Assembly: GCA_038373865.1 (NCBI GenBank)
Contig: JAXGGA010002988.1
Location: 46,806-110,805, forward strand
Source of the DNA: Uloborus plumipes
Lineage: Eukaryota; Arthropoda; Arachnida; Araneae; Uloboridae
DNA length: 64,000 bases
Direction of reading: 5' to 3'
The position numbers and the translations under genes were made by a program. Each line of letters opens with the position of its first letter. The stretch's first letter is position 1. The notes under the pieces were generated by a model that was not told the origin of the DNA, searched no databases, and saw only the letters and a program-made list of their open reading frames with translations. Of the stretch, positions 1 to 12,240 are shown in pieces.

Positions 1-660
1 GGGGACGACGAAAAACCGCTTTTTGACCATAACTCTTCGAAAATAGCTCGGAATAAGCTACAGATTTCAGTAATTAATTAGCATACTATGTATAACTACT
101 GTACAAATTTTTATGAACGTACCACTCTTACTTCCGAAGATATGAAACATTTTAAAAAAAACGGCAATTTTATTTGAAGGGTTTTTGCTCATAACACGCC
201 GAGCCGGCCGGCGCTGTCACAATGAAAACAACGTGTGCATAGGTTATATTGCTCGCAAAAAAGTGCTTTGGAGCTTACATATAAGCTGAAAGCAGACATG
301 AGAGTAAAATGGCTACTGAGAAATGGTTTCGTTCATTTATGTATAGAAATTTTTCAAGTCTGTTCGTGTAGCTCATGCAACTAGCCTTTCAAGAGTAACA
401 AGCTTCAATAAAACAAATAAATGTGGAATCTTTCTTTGATACTTGAGAATTGTTATGAACATGCACGGCTATAACCCACAGGATGTGCATAATGTTGCCA
501 AAACAGACGTTACGAAATTCCAAAAACTTAATATTGTTGCAAGACTTGGTATAAGGCTACTTCAACTGAACGAGGCACATTGTTAATTGTTAAACTTTCC
601 CAGATGAAGGTTATGTTGAATTACGTTTAATATTACTTGAAATTAAAAGTGATCTAGACT
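1..660. other. AT-rich noncoding stretch
   Basis: I see no open frame of note, no tandem repeat and no copy of any other segment of this window. The composition is AT-rich and ordinary for the region. Treated as unannotated noncoding DNA. Confidence 0.5.
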
Positions 661-672
661 ATTTTGCTAAAT

Positions 673-920
673 TTTTGAACTTGTCACAACCGATCCCAAG
701 CACTGTCACAACCGCCCCTGGGGTGGGGTCGGTTGTGACATTTTTTCCTTTTTTGTTTAATTTGGTCCTGTGAGTTAACTAGTGAACTTAGGGAGAAAAT
801 TTTAGCATTTCTAAGCAGGCAAATGTACACTTTAACATAAAAACAACTTTAAACTAGCTCACAGGCATTACTAAGGGATCTATGGGGGAGCAAATGAAAA
901 TTGTCACAACCGTCCCCAGT
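673..920. repeat. TGTCACAACCG motif cluster with small hairpin
   Basis: TGTCACAACCG occurs at about 683 and 703, in inverted form ending about 740, and again at about 902. Each direct copy is followed by a C-rich stretch. The copy at 703 and the inverted copy flank a GC-rich loop, giving an 11-bp-arm hairpin. Probably part of a decayed mobile element; no ends or target duplication were identified. Confidence 0.5.
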
Positions 921-940
921 CTCCCCTACATTGACACAGA

Positions 941-2200
941 ATGATTTCGTAATTTTTGTTTTAATTTCACTGTTTATTTTAATTTATTTTTTGGCTTCGT
1001 ACCTGCTGAATTCCGCATTCTTAATTCCTTCCGCTGACTGGCTTTCTTGCTGGGGTTGCTTTTTAGGAGAATTATTTTATGAAATTCCTCGAAAAGGTTT
1101 TCAATTATTTCTTTCTGCTCCAAACTTATTTTTTAGGAAGTTCCATTGCTTTCATCTATTTTGCCCATTTAGGAATCGAGTAGCAGTTTTTGAAAAATAA
1201 CACTGAAAAGAATTTCATGAAAATAAATAAATAAACAAATCGAACTTCGATTGATATATTTTCTACTTGTCCAAACAAACATAGGCAGACGTCAAGCTAT
1301 TTTCTTCCGTGTTGTTTTTAAAGCACAGATACGAAAAACAAATTGGGTTCTTAAATGCTTGCAAAACATTTTCGTCTTTTTTATTTAAACTTAAGTATGG
1401 TAATCGGTTTTTGGGATATTCCACTGTCAAGAGCGGGAAATTCGGGTTCGAACATTTTATAAACATTTGGTTTTAGATCGTAATATTTTAGCTAAATATG
1501 AGTAAGCACGTTTTTAAATCAATACATTTGATGCAAAGCTACTCCTGACACAGTTATATTTTTGTTAAATAATTTTGTTATTTAAATTTAGTTTATTTGT
1601 ATGCGAGACGAGTCAACTTCGTTTAATGTGGTGTACGAACGAGTCAATATTTTTGCTCTATTAATTTAGGAATGACAAAATAAATTGCCGGTTTTGAAAA
1701 CTAAGGTTTCAATGTCAATTCAACGTATTTCTTGAGAAATAATAACGGTTGAAAAAAAAATATGTATGGGCCTATTCCACAAAAAAGTAGCCATTTTAAC
1801 CAGCACGTGATGGTTCATATATTTCATTAAAAACTAATAATTAATGACGAAGCTTTTTCTCGGGTATTAAATAGCTGAACGATACTATTGCATGCAATTG
1901 TTAAAAAAAGTCAATTACGCAGGACATACATTTAAATTATAGCTAAAAAGGATAACACGGAATGTAAAAAGATTATCTTTAAAAGCTAAAAAAGGACCAA
2001 TAGCTCTTCATTAACTAACTGTCTTATCTTGAAAATATCGCTTGTTTGCTGTTTACCCGTCTGCCTCACCGCCCATCATCTCACATTACCTTTTGATTAC
2101 ACAGTTTCGAAAATGCAAACTCTTTTTCAAAACATCAATAAAACCATCACCCCAAAAGTTTCTTTAAGTCATCGTATTTAAATGCTCGTTATTCATTTTT
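941..2200. other. AT-rich noncoding stretch
   Basis: The open frames here are short and low in complexity (for example a 67-codon minus frame at 1263-1466) and look like chance. No repeat structure was recognised. No support for a gene. Confidence 0.45.
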
Positions 2201-2560
2201 ATCGGAAAGAGAAACCTTTTATTTTGACGCCCTTGTCAGGGTGCTAAAATTAAGGCACGCGGTAAATCAGGGCTTGACAGGGACGTGTCAGCACAGATCT
2301 GGGTCGCATTTATGCGCACTATAATGGCCCGTCTTATGATTTAGGAAGACAGGGTATTATATGTTTACCGAAACTACAAGGGAGAGCTTCTTTTATTAGA
2401 ACACGAAGGAGCGAGACTTCATTTGTTTCTCCTCTTCTCTATCGCTTCGGAATCGATAGGTTCCTTATGACATGCTAGAACGACACGTAAAGCGAATGGG
2501 TCGTCATTATTATGAAAATCGTAAAAACTGTGCCCGAAGTTATTGTACCTTGATAATCAC
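2201..2560. other. GC-elevated island, candidate conserved noncoding DNA
   Basis: Composition rises above the flanks with several CpG-containing words, and no repeat or long frame is seen. This is one of about thirteen similar islands in the window. Regulatory function is inference only. It could also be an old repeat too diverged to recognise. Confidence 0.25.
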
Positions 2561-2639
2561 ATTTTTTTTTAAATTATAAATTTTCACATTGATTTTCCAT
2601 CAAGACCGGATCCAGAATTTTTTTAAGTTTTCTTACTTG

Positions 2640-2875
2640 CTTTATACTATGCATACTGGTTTACAAATATTGTTTAGACTTCAATAACGAAACATTTCCG
2701 AGAGAGATCCCAAATATCCCCCCCCCCCCTAACTTTATTAAACTAGTATAAAATTGCATGTTTCGAACTTCAATATCGAAAAATTTCTGGTGAAGAGTCC
2801 CCAAGGGAGGTGCGATCGCCTCTATCGCACCTCTCAAGCATCCGTCCTTTTGAACCCAGCGTAAATTACTTATAC
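2640..2875. repeat. Degenerate dispersed repeat with 12-C run
   Basis: The phrase around 2760-2800 (tcgaacttcaatatcgaaaa) recurs in altered form near 21910-22010 and resembles the repeated phrases of 11380-12240 and 62640-63110. A 12-base C run lies at 2718-2729. Boundaries are uncertain. Confidence 0.4.
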
Positions 2876-3084
2876 ACAAACTGTTGATTCTAAATTAGGC
2901 AATTATATTGAGAATAAAGAAAAAAAGATTGGTAATAATTACTAAGACTGAAAAAAAAAGTTTAGGATATGATTTGTACCATTTTCACTCGAATGACTAG
3001 ATTCTACCAAAGTTTGTGCTTCTAAATATTTTGGTGAAAAGGCAGTCTTAAAAAACGTAAGCTTGATATTCTTCCTCGGTTGCG

Positions 3085-3180
3085 TATTTTTTTTTTTTTT
3101 TTTTCATTTTCCTTTTTGCTATTTTTTCATCTCCCCCTCCCCAGCCCCCTCTTTTTTTTTCTTTTTTCTTTTCTTTGATA
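3085..3180. repeat. Pyrimidine-rich low-complexity tract
   Basis: Runs of T and C with few purines on the plus strand. It gives an apparent lysine/glycine-rich minus frame at 3048-3290 that is low-complexity noise rather than a gene. Confidence 0.7.
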
Positions 3181-3691
3181 GTTTGTATGAATTTGCTAAA
3201 TTTATCGCTCAAGATAAGCTGGAGTTGAAAGAGGGATGAACACAAATTTGGGACGGAATTTTTGAAAAAAAAAGTGACCCAAAGTGACACAAAACAATCG
3301 TCCCTTTTATTAGTATTTTTTTCTTTTAATATATATTTTTATTTCGTCTCTTTTACCGCTATTTTAGAGCATCATGTGTAGCTTTGAGTTTTTCTCTCTT
3401 TCTATTCTAATTACAGCAGCATCTGCTGAAATGCGTAATATTTTTCTTCATTCATGATGGAATTGAAAGGTTTTGCCATCAAAGCGTTCAGTAATGCTCT
3501 TTAAAGCGTGTCAAAAATTTTGAAGCATTATTTAATTTTAACCTATATTTTAAACTATTTTTTATCTGTGGAAGTTTGGAAGCAAAATTCGAAAAATTGT
3601 ACCTCTTTTGCAGGAAAGGAACAAATGGAATTTTTACACCTCTCAACCAAAAATGAAAAAAAACTGGTTTTGATTTTCAATGTTTTTGAAA

Positions 3692-3737
3692 TTTAGAACA
3701 TTTGTATAGTCTAATTTAGAACATTTGTATAGTCTAA
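3692..3737. repeat. 23-bp tandem duplication (2 copies)
   Basis: A 23-base unit beginning TTTAGAACATTTG is repeated twice, back to back and without mismatch. A recent small tandem duplication. Confidence 0.85.
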
Positions 3738-3830
3738 GAGGATTCAAAAAATATTAAACATGAAATCAGTGCCTCAGTTCATCTTATTAAAATCTACACT
3801 AGTACGGTCCAATCTTGCCCCGACATTCTT

Positions 3831-4115
3831 CACTGTAAAAAATAAATGTTGTTTTGACAGTATAATACAGATAATTTTATAGTAATAAACAGTAAAAATT
3901 TCTCATTTTACAGTAATAAACTAAAATAACGACTTTTACAGCACTAAATTATTAAATTCTTAATTTTACAGTAATGAATTGCAAAAGTGCTAATTGTACA
4001 ATTTATTACTGTGCATTTTACAGTTTTAAACTGAAACCTCGACTGCCAGTATTATATTGTTGTTTTTACAGTGTAATATTGCTGAATTTTACGGAAATAA
4101 ACTGTAAATTATTTG
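3831..4115. mobile_element. CACTG-ended MITE-like repeat, copy 1
   Basis: Starts CACTGTAAAAAAT. An inverted matching end (TTTTTACAGTG) lies at about 4062-4073, and tail material continues to about 4115. The interior holds degenerate units of about 30 bp built on acagttTATTACTGTaaaat. Two relatives are at 5746-6117 and 8559-8788. The CACTG end and inverted layout suggest a cut-and-paste element, possibly CACTA-like, but no target duplication was seen and the superfamily is unproven. Confidence 0.6.
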
Positions 4116-4139
4116 TAAAATTCGAACTTGAAAAACGCG

Positions 4140-4515
4140 ATTTTTCACATTCGTTACTTTAGCATGGTGCCAACGATATATATTTCCCGGGGGAAAAAAA
4201 AACTTTTCAATGAACTCATAGCGCTATTTTTTCTGAATCAAACCTCGTGCGCCCTTTCGCTCCACGGGAGTTGCAGGGGGGCTGCTTACACCACTCTCCA
4301 AAACCAAAAGGTCCACAAACTGAAGATACAAGAGACAGATGGACTGACGGACCTAAAGTCCAGCGAACATATGATACAGTGACATAAAGCCTCGATTTTT
4401 GGACAGCTAGGACAAAAGGTCCAGTTTTCGGAGCAGGCTGGATATTGGAGTGAAGCGCAGACCTCCTAAATGACGGGTAACGGGGAATGCCTCCTGAAAG
4501 TTACCAGTGGAGGTA
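4140..4515. other. Unclassified sequence, probably old repeat
   Basis: An 84-codon plus frame (4128-4382) spans this segment, but its composition and product resemble nothing I know. No repeated copy was found in the window. Left unclassified. Confidence 0.3.
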
Positions 4516-4732
4516 TAGCGTTCTTCTGAAACGGTGATCTACGACCTTGACAATGTGCACCTATTTTTTTGGGGGGGGGGGGATAGAAAAGTGTCATTTG
4601 TTCTGAATTGAGTTCGGTGACTTTCATTTAGTATTCCAACACAAATCTTTTTCATTGTCCCTTTTTCCCTAAACTCCCCAAAAAGAAGTAAACATTGTCA
4701 AGGTCATAGCTCAAGTTACTAGAGGTGCACTA
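4516..4732. mobile_element. TA-flanked hairpin MITE, copy 1
   Basis: The left end reads TAGCGTTCTTCTG and the inverted right end TAGTGCACCTCTAG. Both arms then share GACCTTGACAATGT. TA dinucleotides flank both sides (4514-4515, 4733-4734), as for Tc1/mariner-type insertions. A relative lies at 14980-15185. A 12-base G run (4571-4582) sits inside. No coding capacity. Confidence 0.7.
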
Positions 4733-4799
4733 TAGGCACCCTTTAAATCAACGCTTTTCCAAATAAGCAATAGCGAAACCAACGCTTAAAAGTCGGAGG

Positions 4800-5299
4800 T
4801 TAACCCATCACCGCCCAGTAATCTATTAATACATCACCTCTTTTCAGACTCCTCACTGAAATCTGTACCATTTTATTATTTTTTATTGGCTGGTTTCCTT
4901 ACACATGCGACTACACCCCTAAAAAACTTTTGAACCTTTCTTTTCCCGGTGAGTCCAGCAGATAACGTCTAAAGTTTGTCATGTTACAGATTCACAGTAG
5001 TTTTCAATTCTGGGTACAATGGAATTTTTTTTATAAGAACATTATACTTTTATTTAGCTGGTTTTAATTTTACAAAAACTTTATTCCTTATTTACAAAAT
5101 TGGTTTCTTCAAAGATAAGATTAGATTAAAGTTACCTACTTTTTTATTAATAGAAACGCCCAGCTATCTACTTATAGATCATCTATTATTTCAACTACAA
5201 AATACTGCAAGTAGATGAAACTCCATCTTCATTCTATTTATAAAGTATGAAATGAAATTTAAAAAGATCTTTCAAAAATTTTCATTTTAAAATAATTTG
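4800..5299. other. AT-rich noncoding stretch
   Basis: An 80-codon plus frame at 4976-5218 is rich in F, L, Y and I and looks like chance in AT-rich DNA. No repeat or RNA gene was recognised. Confidence 0.4.
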
Positions 5300-5740
5300 G
5301 GCGCTAACGGGTTAAAAACAGAGAGCAAAGCCCGATTGTAGGCGGACTGGACTAACGTATTACGGAAGGAAGCCGATTCAATATCTCTGTAATTTACCAC
5401 TTAAGAGGAGCGTGTACTGAGAAATGCATCTCTTTCTACTTTTGTGGAACAGAAAGAAAATCGCCGATCTCTAAGTGGTACCTTTTTTTTTCGAGTGGGT
5501 CGCATTTGGAACTCGATCGTCTGCCTCTCCCGCCCTCCCCCGCGAAGCGCCATTAATGCACGTGAGGAAGTTGCGGTTTTGTGGCATAGATCTGTCCCCC
5601 TCCCTCCCCTCCCCTCCTACTACACAGGCCCTCGAGCGACTCTCTGCTTGCATCACTTCGAATTTCCACCGAATGCAAGTAGAAAAAAACGTTTCTGCAT
5701 CAGTGAGGGAGTTCGGACAAAACTGAAGGGTAAATTTTAG
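5300..5740. other. GC-elevated island, candidate conserved noncoding DNA
   Basis: Includes C-rich tracts and the words GCGCCATTAATGCACGTGAG, holding a homeodomain-type TAAT core beside an E-box-like CACGTG. Three frames of 61-98 codons overlap on both strands, the pattern of GC-rich noncoding DNA rather than a coding exon. Regulatory role is inferred only. Confidence 0.3.
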
Positions 5741-5745
5741 ACCTG

Positions 5746-6117
5746 CACTGCAAAAAATGAACTGTTGTTTTTACAGTATAATACTGGCAGCCGAGGTTTT
5801 AATTTTAAACTGTAAAATGCACAGTAATAAACTAAAACTAGCAATTTTAGTTTTTTTCTGTTATGTAAGCAATTTTACAATTTATTGCCGTAAAAGTTAG
5901 CTGTATGAAGCTGTAAAAACAGTATAATATTGCAGGGGTTCCAGTTTAAAACTTTTAAATGCACTGTAATAAACTGCAAAATTAGTAATTTTACAGTTTA
6001 TTGCAGTAAAATTAGCAATTTTATAGTTTAGTACTGTAAAATTTGCAATTTTTACAGTTTGTCACTATAAAATTAGCTGTAGTATACTATGAAAGTAACA
6101 CTTTTTTTTTTATAGTG
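5746..6117. mobile_element. CACTG-ended MITE-like repeat, copy 2
   Basis: Begins CACTGCAAAAAATG and ends near TTTTATAGTG. The interior contains many diverged 30-bp units (gcaattttacagtttattac type). The first 80 bases closely match the inverted right part of copy 1 at 3831-4115. Confidence 0.65.
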
Positions 6118-6119
6118 TG

Positions 6120-6660
6120 CTTTTCAGGGTGTTTTGTGCAGAAATCTTTTTTTTTTTTCAAAATGGATTTGCCCATAGGCCTCATAATGTATGACTTAGA
6201 GGACCATAAGTCCCATTTTGAAACGAACTGTCCCGTTTTCAAGTAGCCTGTCCTTTTGTCCCCACATTTGCTGGACACTTACATGTCCCGTTTTCTGAAA
6301 TGATTCAATGGAGCCCTAGAAAGGCTTCAACCAAAATTCCTATACAAATAATTCAACGCAACTGTTGATTAGACTGTAGCAATAACGCACCAGAAGAAAG
6401 GAAACTTTTGCTTATTAGTAATTGATGAACTTGGGGAAAGAGCTAAGTTGCTAATGGCAGTTCTTAAAGAAATGTGACTTAGAAAAGTAAACTGTATGAA
6501 ACCTTACCAGCAATTATATTCTGATTTAAAATTAGCACCAAATATACTCAAGCTAATTTGCACGTTAAAACTATACTACATTAATTTTTCTTTTTTAAGT
6601 ATGTATAGTTGCCTAAATCTGTTAAATATCCCGTTTTGAGGGGGTGGATAATGGGTTCCC
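6120..6660. other. Unclassified AT-rich sequence
   Basis: Lies between two mobile elements. Frames at 6043-6246 and 6087-6278 run through repeat and poly-T sequence and look spurious. No other feature seen. Confidence 0.4.
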
Positions 6661-6668
6661 TTATGTAT

Positions 6669-7773
<1,105 letters not shown>

Positions 7774-7789
7774 TTATGTATGGCCCAAT

Positions 7790-8500
7790 ATAGTGCTTAT
7801 CCAAATACAAAATCATATATAACGAGAGAAATTGCTATAGAAATGTCAAATGTCTTCAAGGCTTCAATATACTCTTTGAGATATTTTAGAGGAGTGAAAT
7901 TTATTTTGATGCTAGAAAGAAATGTGAAAACAGTGCAGGCGATAGCGGTTATTATTATTTTTTTTTAAATTAAGAGGAAGATAGCAGGGAAGTAGAATAT
8001 GAGTTAAATTTTGATTTTTAGCTTTTAGAATTTTCGACATTTTGTAGAAAAAAAATTTATGAAACATTCAACTGCAACTCTTAAAAAATATAGTCGATTT
8101 TTCTTCCCATTTTCGCATGCAAGATTTTAATTTAAAGTAAAAAGCTTGAAAATACACTCCACTCCATTTTTCTGGTGCATTCGAGATTTTCAATGCGCAA
8201 TAGATTTTCATTGCTCTTGTATAGACGTTAAAATATCCGCGGTTATCATGTCAAGTAATAATATTTTTTTAAAAAATTGTAATATCAAACAACACCAGCT
8301 ACTAAATTAGGAGAAGGGTAACAACGTTTGATCACATTTTAATGGTTATTCTAAAACTAATGAATTACTGGTTTACGGTTGGCTTAAATCTCACTTCCAA
8401 TTATCCGACATTGTAAAAGACGTCATTTTTGAAGCACTTAGAGTACTCTATCTGAAAACCTCATGACAGTGCGAAATATGTATAAAAATGGTCACATGGA
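7790..8500. other. AT-rich noncoding stretch
   Basis: Only a 62-codon plus frame (7780-7968) with no recognised domain. No repeat structure noted. Confidence 0.4.
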
Positions 8501-8502
8501 CA

Positions 8503-8826
8503 TATCGTCGCCTCAAAGCCACAGTAAGAAATCAAAGCATGAAACAACTGTTAAGCTACACTGCAAAAAATAAAAATCTAGTGTTTTTATAGTATAATAC
8601 TGTCTACAAAGGTTCCAGTTTAAAACTGTAAAATTCACATTAATAAACAGTAAAATTAGCAATTTTACAGTTTATCACTGTAAAGCAGCAATTTTACGGT
8701 TTATTACTGTTAAATTGGAAATTTTTAAAGTTTGTTACTATAAAATTAGCTGTATTGTACTGTAAAAACAACATCTATATTTAACAGTAGTTATAAGATA
8801 ACAACTTTTGCTTTGAGGCGATGATA
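8503..8826. mobile_element. Small hairpin element interrupted by another repeat
   Basis: The outer arms read ATCGTCGCCTCAAAGC at about 8504 and its inverse GCTTTGAGGCGATGAT at about 8810-8825. An uninterrupted version with matching ends is at 41541-41620, only 80 bp long. Here the two arms are separated by the CACTG-ended repeat at 8559-8788, so the order of events is hairpin first, CACTG insertion second. Confidence 0.65.
8559..8788. mobile_element. CACTG-ended MITE-like repeat, copy 3 (nested)
   Basis: Begins CACTGCAAAAAATAAAA and ends near AACAGTA, with 30-bp interior units as in the other two copies. Inserted inside the 8503-8826 hairpin. No clear target duplication. Confidence 0.65.
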
Positions 8827-8829
8827 TTC

Positions 8830-9560
8830 CTATCAGACATTTTTAATCAGCGGTAACGAGACACCTTATAGCACAAGTGAATCTAAAGTTTCGACAATAA
8901 CTAGCTCGACGATAATGGGAAAAAATTACGTCAACGGGTTGAGTGCGTTTGCGCTTCCATTTCACCATCAATCACGAACTATTTCTTCGCAATTGCTGTT
9001 TCAACGTGCTTCAAGAAAACATTTGACGAAAGCTTCACACGCGTACCCTTGGAGTTTAAAAATAATAGTCATTTTCAGCACTAGGAGTTAAGAAGTTAAC
9101 AATTTATGAAACAAATTTCTTTAAATCTAGGAGGTGAAGAAACAAAAAAACGAGTTCTTTCAAAATGTAAAAACTTTTTTGTCATACTTTTGCATAAGAA
9201 ATTTCCCGCATTATACAATTAAAAACTAATTCCTAATTCTGTGAATAAAATTTTCACGCAGCAATTTTTTTCGATGGGTATCTTCAAAACGTAAAAAAAT
9301 TAATTCACATACAAAGGCGAGAACAAAAATCGCAAGTTCTGCTATAAAGTAGAAAGAGAAATGCTCTTTCAGTTGGTAAAAAATTAAATCCATTCTTTCC
9401 ATGAATACAAAAAAGGAGAGAGAAAATTTCTAGTAATACACATTTTAAGATGTAACAGCAAAATGCTTCGCATGTATAATAAATGGTGCGAAAAAATAAA
9501 AGATCGTTTTCTAGTACTAATAATCTTACATGGAAACTAAGGCACTCGAAATAATGGTAA
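8830..9560. other. AT-rich noncoding stretch
   Basis: No convincing frame, tandem repeat or matching segment was found. Confidence 0.4.
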
Positions 9561-9562
9561 AG

Positions 9563-9743
9563 CTAGACCACTGAGAGATGGTGCGTGGACTGGAAGCGGA
9601 AATCAACCATTTCATTTTGAAATAGGTTGGATTAGCGAGAACGCGCGACTTCACTGCTAACGTGTTCTTGTTGATACAACCTATTTCAAAATGAAGTGGC
9701 CCGTTTCCGCTTCCAGTCCACACGTCATCTCTCCGTGGTCTAG
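9563..9743. mobile_element. 170-bp hairpin MITE, copy 1
   Basis: Nearly palindromic. The left arm has CACTGAGAGATGG and GGACTGGAAGCGGAAA, and the right arm carries the inverse, ending CATCTCTCCGTGG. Palindromy extends outward into CTAGACCAC / GTGGTCTAG. A relative with the same arms lies at 13657-13826. Minus and plus frames over it (9526-9723, 9691-9957) mirror each other because of the palindrome. Confidence 0.75.
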
Positions 9744-9926
9744 AATTAGTTTCGAAGGTAAAGATGGAAAATTGGTTAAGCGAAAGAAACTGTCGGTATC
9801 TCTGAAAATGAAGCTGATATTAGTGAACCTCTGTAAAACCAGACATAGAAGTCTTAAAAGCACTGACTTAATCTCGCCATTCTTTCAGAATCAGACACGC
9901 AAAAAGGAGCGAATGGAATCCCACTA

Positions 9927-9950
9927 TTTTTTTTTTTTTTTTTTTTTTTT
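9927..9950. repeat. 24-base poly-T run
   Basis: Uninterrupted T. Could be the reverse of an old poly-A tail of a minus-oriented retrocopy, but no body or target duplication was identified. Confidence 0.9.
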
Positions 9951-9959
9951 GCATTAAAA

Positions 9960-10318
9960 CTAAAAGCCAGAGAAGAACGAAAAGTACAAACTTATTTAAA
10001 GAAGTACTAATGGGAAAAAAATGCTCGTTTACCAATAATAAGAATATTTTTCTTGCACTTTTAATGGAGCATTATTTGGTAAAAAAGCTGATTAAGTTTA
10101 CAAATGGTCCCATTAAAGTCGAGTCAATGTGCTCGAAAGGTGGAAAATAGTTACTTATTGCACGCAGAACTATTCTTTCAAAGTAAATTCATAGAAAAGA
10201 AAAAAATATGTTTGAAGCAAACCTTTTTAAAGAAAAAAAGCCTTTTTAAATGAAATCGACAAATAAAAAACTAAGGAACTCGTCGAAATTATCAATTCTG
10301 TATTAATTTGCATCAAAC
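9960..10318. other. AT-rich noncoding stretch
   Basis: Nothing recognised. Confidence 0.4.
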
Positions 10319-10611
10319 ACAGTACCAAGTTACTAAACGTTGAACGAAACGCCGTTACCAGAAATTTACAGTACCAAGTTACTAATCGTTGAACGAAATG
10401 CCGTTACCAGAAATTTACAGTACCAAGTTACTAAACGTTGAACGAAATGCCGTTACCAGAAATTTACAGTACCAAGTTACTAAACGTTGAACGAAATGCC
10501 GTTACCAGAAATTTACAGTACCAAGTTACTAGACGTTGAACGAAATGCCGTTACCAGAAATTTACAGTACCAAGTTACAAAACGTTGAACGAAATGCCGT
10601 TACCAGAAACT
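10319..10611. repeat. 49-bp minisatellite, 6 copies
   Basis: A 49-base unit starting ACAGTACCAAGTTACT recurs at 10319, 10368, 10417, 10466, 10515 and 10564, with only a few substitutions between copies. The period is exact, which implies recent tandem expansion. The unit contains the short words AACGTT and GCCGTTACC. Confidence 0.95.
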
Positions 10612-10614
10612 TCA

Positions 10615-11379
10615 TCTCGTATTACTGAGCTTAGATTATTTTTAATAAAATGCATTTAAATAAAAAATGCGCGCAAAAGAGTCGATTAACTAATAAAAGT
10701 CCCCCTTCACACATTTGGTGGCATGGGGAGGGTAGTCAGTATAAAGTAGAAAAGTCATAGCAAGTCTCAGAACAAAAAATAGATTATGACGCATGAGTGC
10801 TTCATAGAGCCGCCAACGTAATCTTGTTCTTAAACTTTTCTTCCAATTTCATTTCTGTCACAGAAACTACAGCCAAGTTTAGAAAAATACAGGGAAAACC
10901 ATAATGTTTAAAATAAAAGAAAAAAAAAGAATTAAAATATTGTAAATGTAAAGTCACACCATTAGTTAGAAGTATTTCAGGGTAAGAAACGAAAGTAAAA
11001 CAAAGCTTTATTAAAATTAGTTAAAATATAGAGAGAATCAAAATATTTCAGAGAAAAGTTACACTAGTCATTCTAAACATTTAAAGGTGAAAACGAATGG
11101 AAAACAAAACTTTATCAAAAAATCAAGATGTCATGATAGTTAAAACAAAGTGAGAAAGGGAATTTAAGGTGAATTATTGCAAATCAATTGCAAAATACTA
11201 AATGAGTCAAAATGTTACATTTTTATTGGGTGCGGAGGCGGGTTTTTTTTTCCAACAATAAAAATAAAAGGGAGGAAATAGAAAATTCCTCTGCGGAAAA
11301 CCAAAACAATCCAATGTATTTGGAAAAGAAAAACTGGCAAAGGACTTATAAAACAATCTTACTAAAAATAGAAAAAATA
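10615..11379. other. AT-rich noncoding stretch
   Basis: Purine-rich plus strand in places. Only short frames and no repeat copies found. Confidence 0.4.
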
Positions 11380-12240
11380 GCGTTTTTTAGTTTCAATTTC
11401 GAAAATCTCCCAGGAGTGAGTCTCGAACCACATTCCTTTTTTCAATGTCATCAAAGATGGCATACGAATGCATATTTAACCCATTAGTGCCTTGCGTCCC
11501 TTTTTAGGGACGGTCCAAAAAGTGTCTGAATTGACCAAAAATGAACATTCCAAATAAATAATAGTGTTCAATTTTTATTTTGGTATTGTTTTAATTCATT
11601 TATAACTGATTGCAGCACCTAACCATTGTAAAGTGTGTTCTGTAACCCTGTAACCAGTGTACAAAGTATCTTTGGACAAAAAATATCAGGCATTAATGGG
11701 TTAAGGGCTTCAATTTGACAAAATTTTGAAGAGGAAAGACCCGACTCCTCTTCACTTAACATTGCCTAAAATTGCGCTTTTGGAACTTTGATTTCAAGAA
11801 AGAACCGGGTTAAGCCAAGAAACCTCCTCCTTTTTCCTAACGTTAAAAAAGTTTCAAATAACTTCTTAACACCAACAAGGGCCAAAAACTTTCGATTGTG
11901 CTTTTGGAGCTTCAACTCCCCAAAAAATTACTAGGAGTGAATTTCGAATTTTCATGCTTTCTCCTAACACTATTCCAAAGATGGCCTACGATTAAATTTT
12001 TAAAATTTTAATTTTGAAAAATTTCCGGGAGGGTTCCTCAGCCTCTCTTTACCTGAACATCGCCATAGTTCATCTATACTTCTTTTTTTTTTCAACTACA
12101 TTTTTGGGGAACAGCCTTGGCCCCTCCCTTCATTGTCGAAGATCGTCTAAAAGTGCTTTTGGAACTTCCATTTCAAAAAAGGGCCTGACAAATTTCGAAC
12201 TTTTTATTTCACTGTCATATGACAATTTTTCGCACCGTTG
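11380..12240 (+). repeat. Degenerate tandem-like dispersed repeat
   Basis: Diverged units of very roughly 130-150 bp share the phrases tttTGGAACTTcaattt, a gaaaaaTTTCCGGGAG type and cctctttacctaacatt, seen three or more times. Similar phrases occur at 61900-63110 and near 2640-2875 and 21900-22030. A piggyBac-like MITE (11480-11700) is inserted in it. The family is unknown. Confidence 0.5.
11480..11700 (-). mobile_element. piggyBac-like MITE, short form
   Basis: Ends are CCCATTAGTGCCT and the inverse AGGCATTAATGGG, bounded on both sides by TTAA (11476-11479, 11701-11704). This is the target duplication of piggyBac elements, whose ends begin CCC. Next to one end is a small hairpin, GTCCC...GGGAC. 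Oriented opposite to the other three copies. About 290 bp of the long form's middle is missing. Confidence 0.9.

Noticed and set aside
3048..3290. Lysine-rich 80-codon minus frame
   Set aside because: Encoded by a pyrimidine-rich low-complexity tract.
9927..9950. Poly-A tail of a processed retrocopy on the minus strand
   Set aside because: No recognisable gene body or target duplication next to it.
9526..9957. Overlapping frames on both strands sharing similar peptides
   Set aside because: They mirror each other because they cross a palindromic MITE, and one ends in poly-F from the poly-T run.
10319..10611. CRISPR-like array
   Set aside because: The units are directly abutting tandem copies without unique spacers, in a eukaryotic context.
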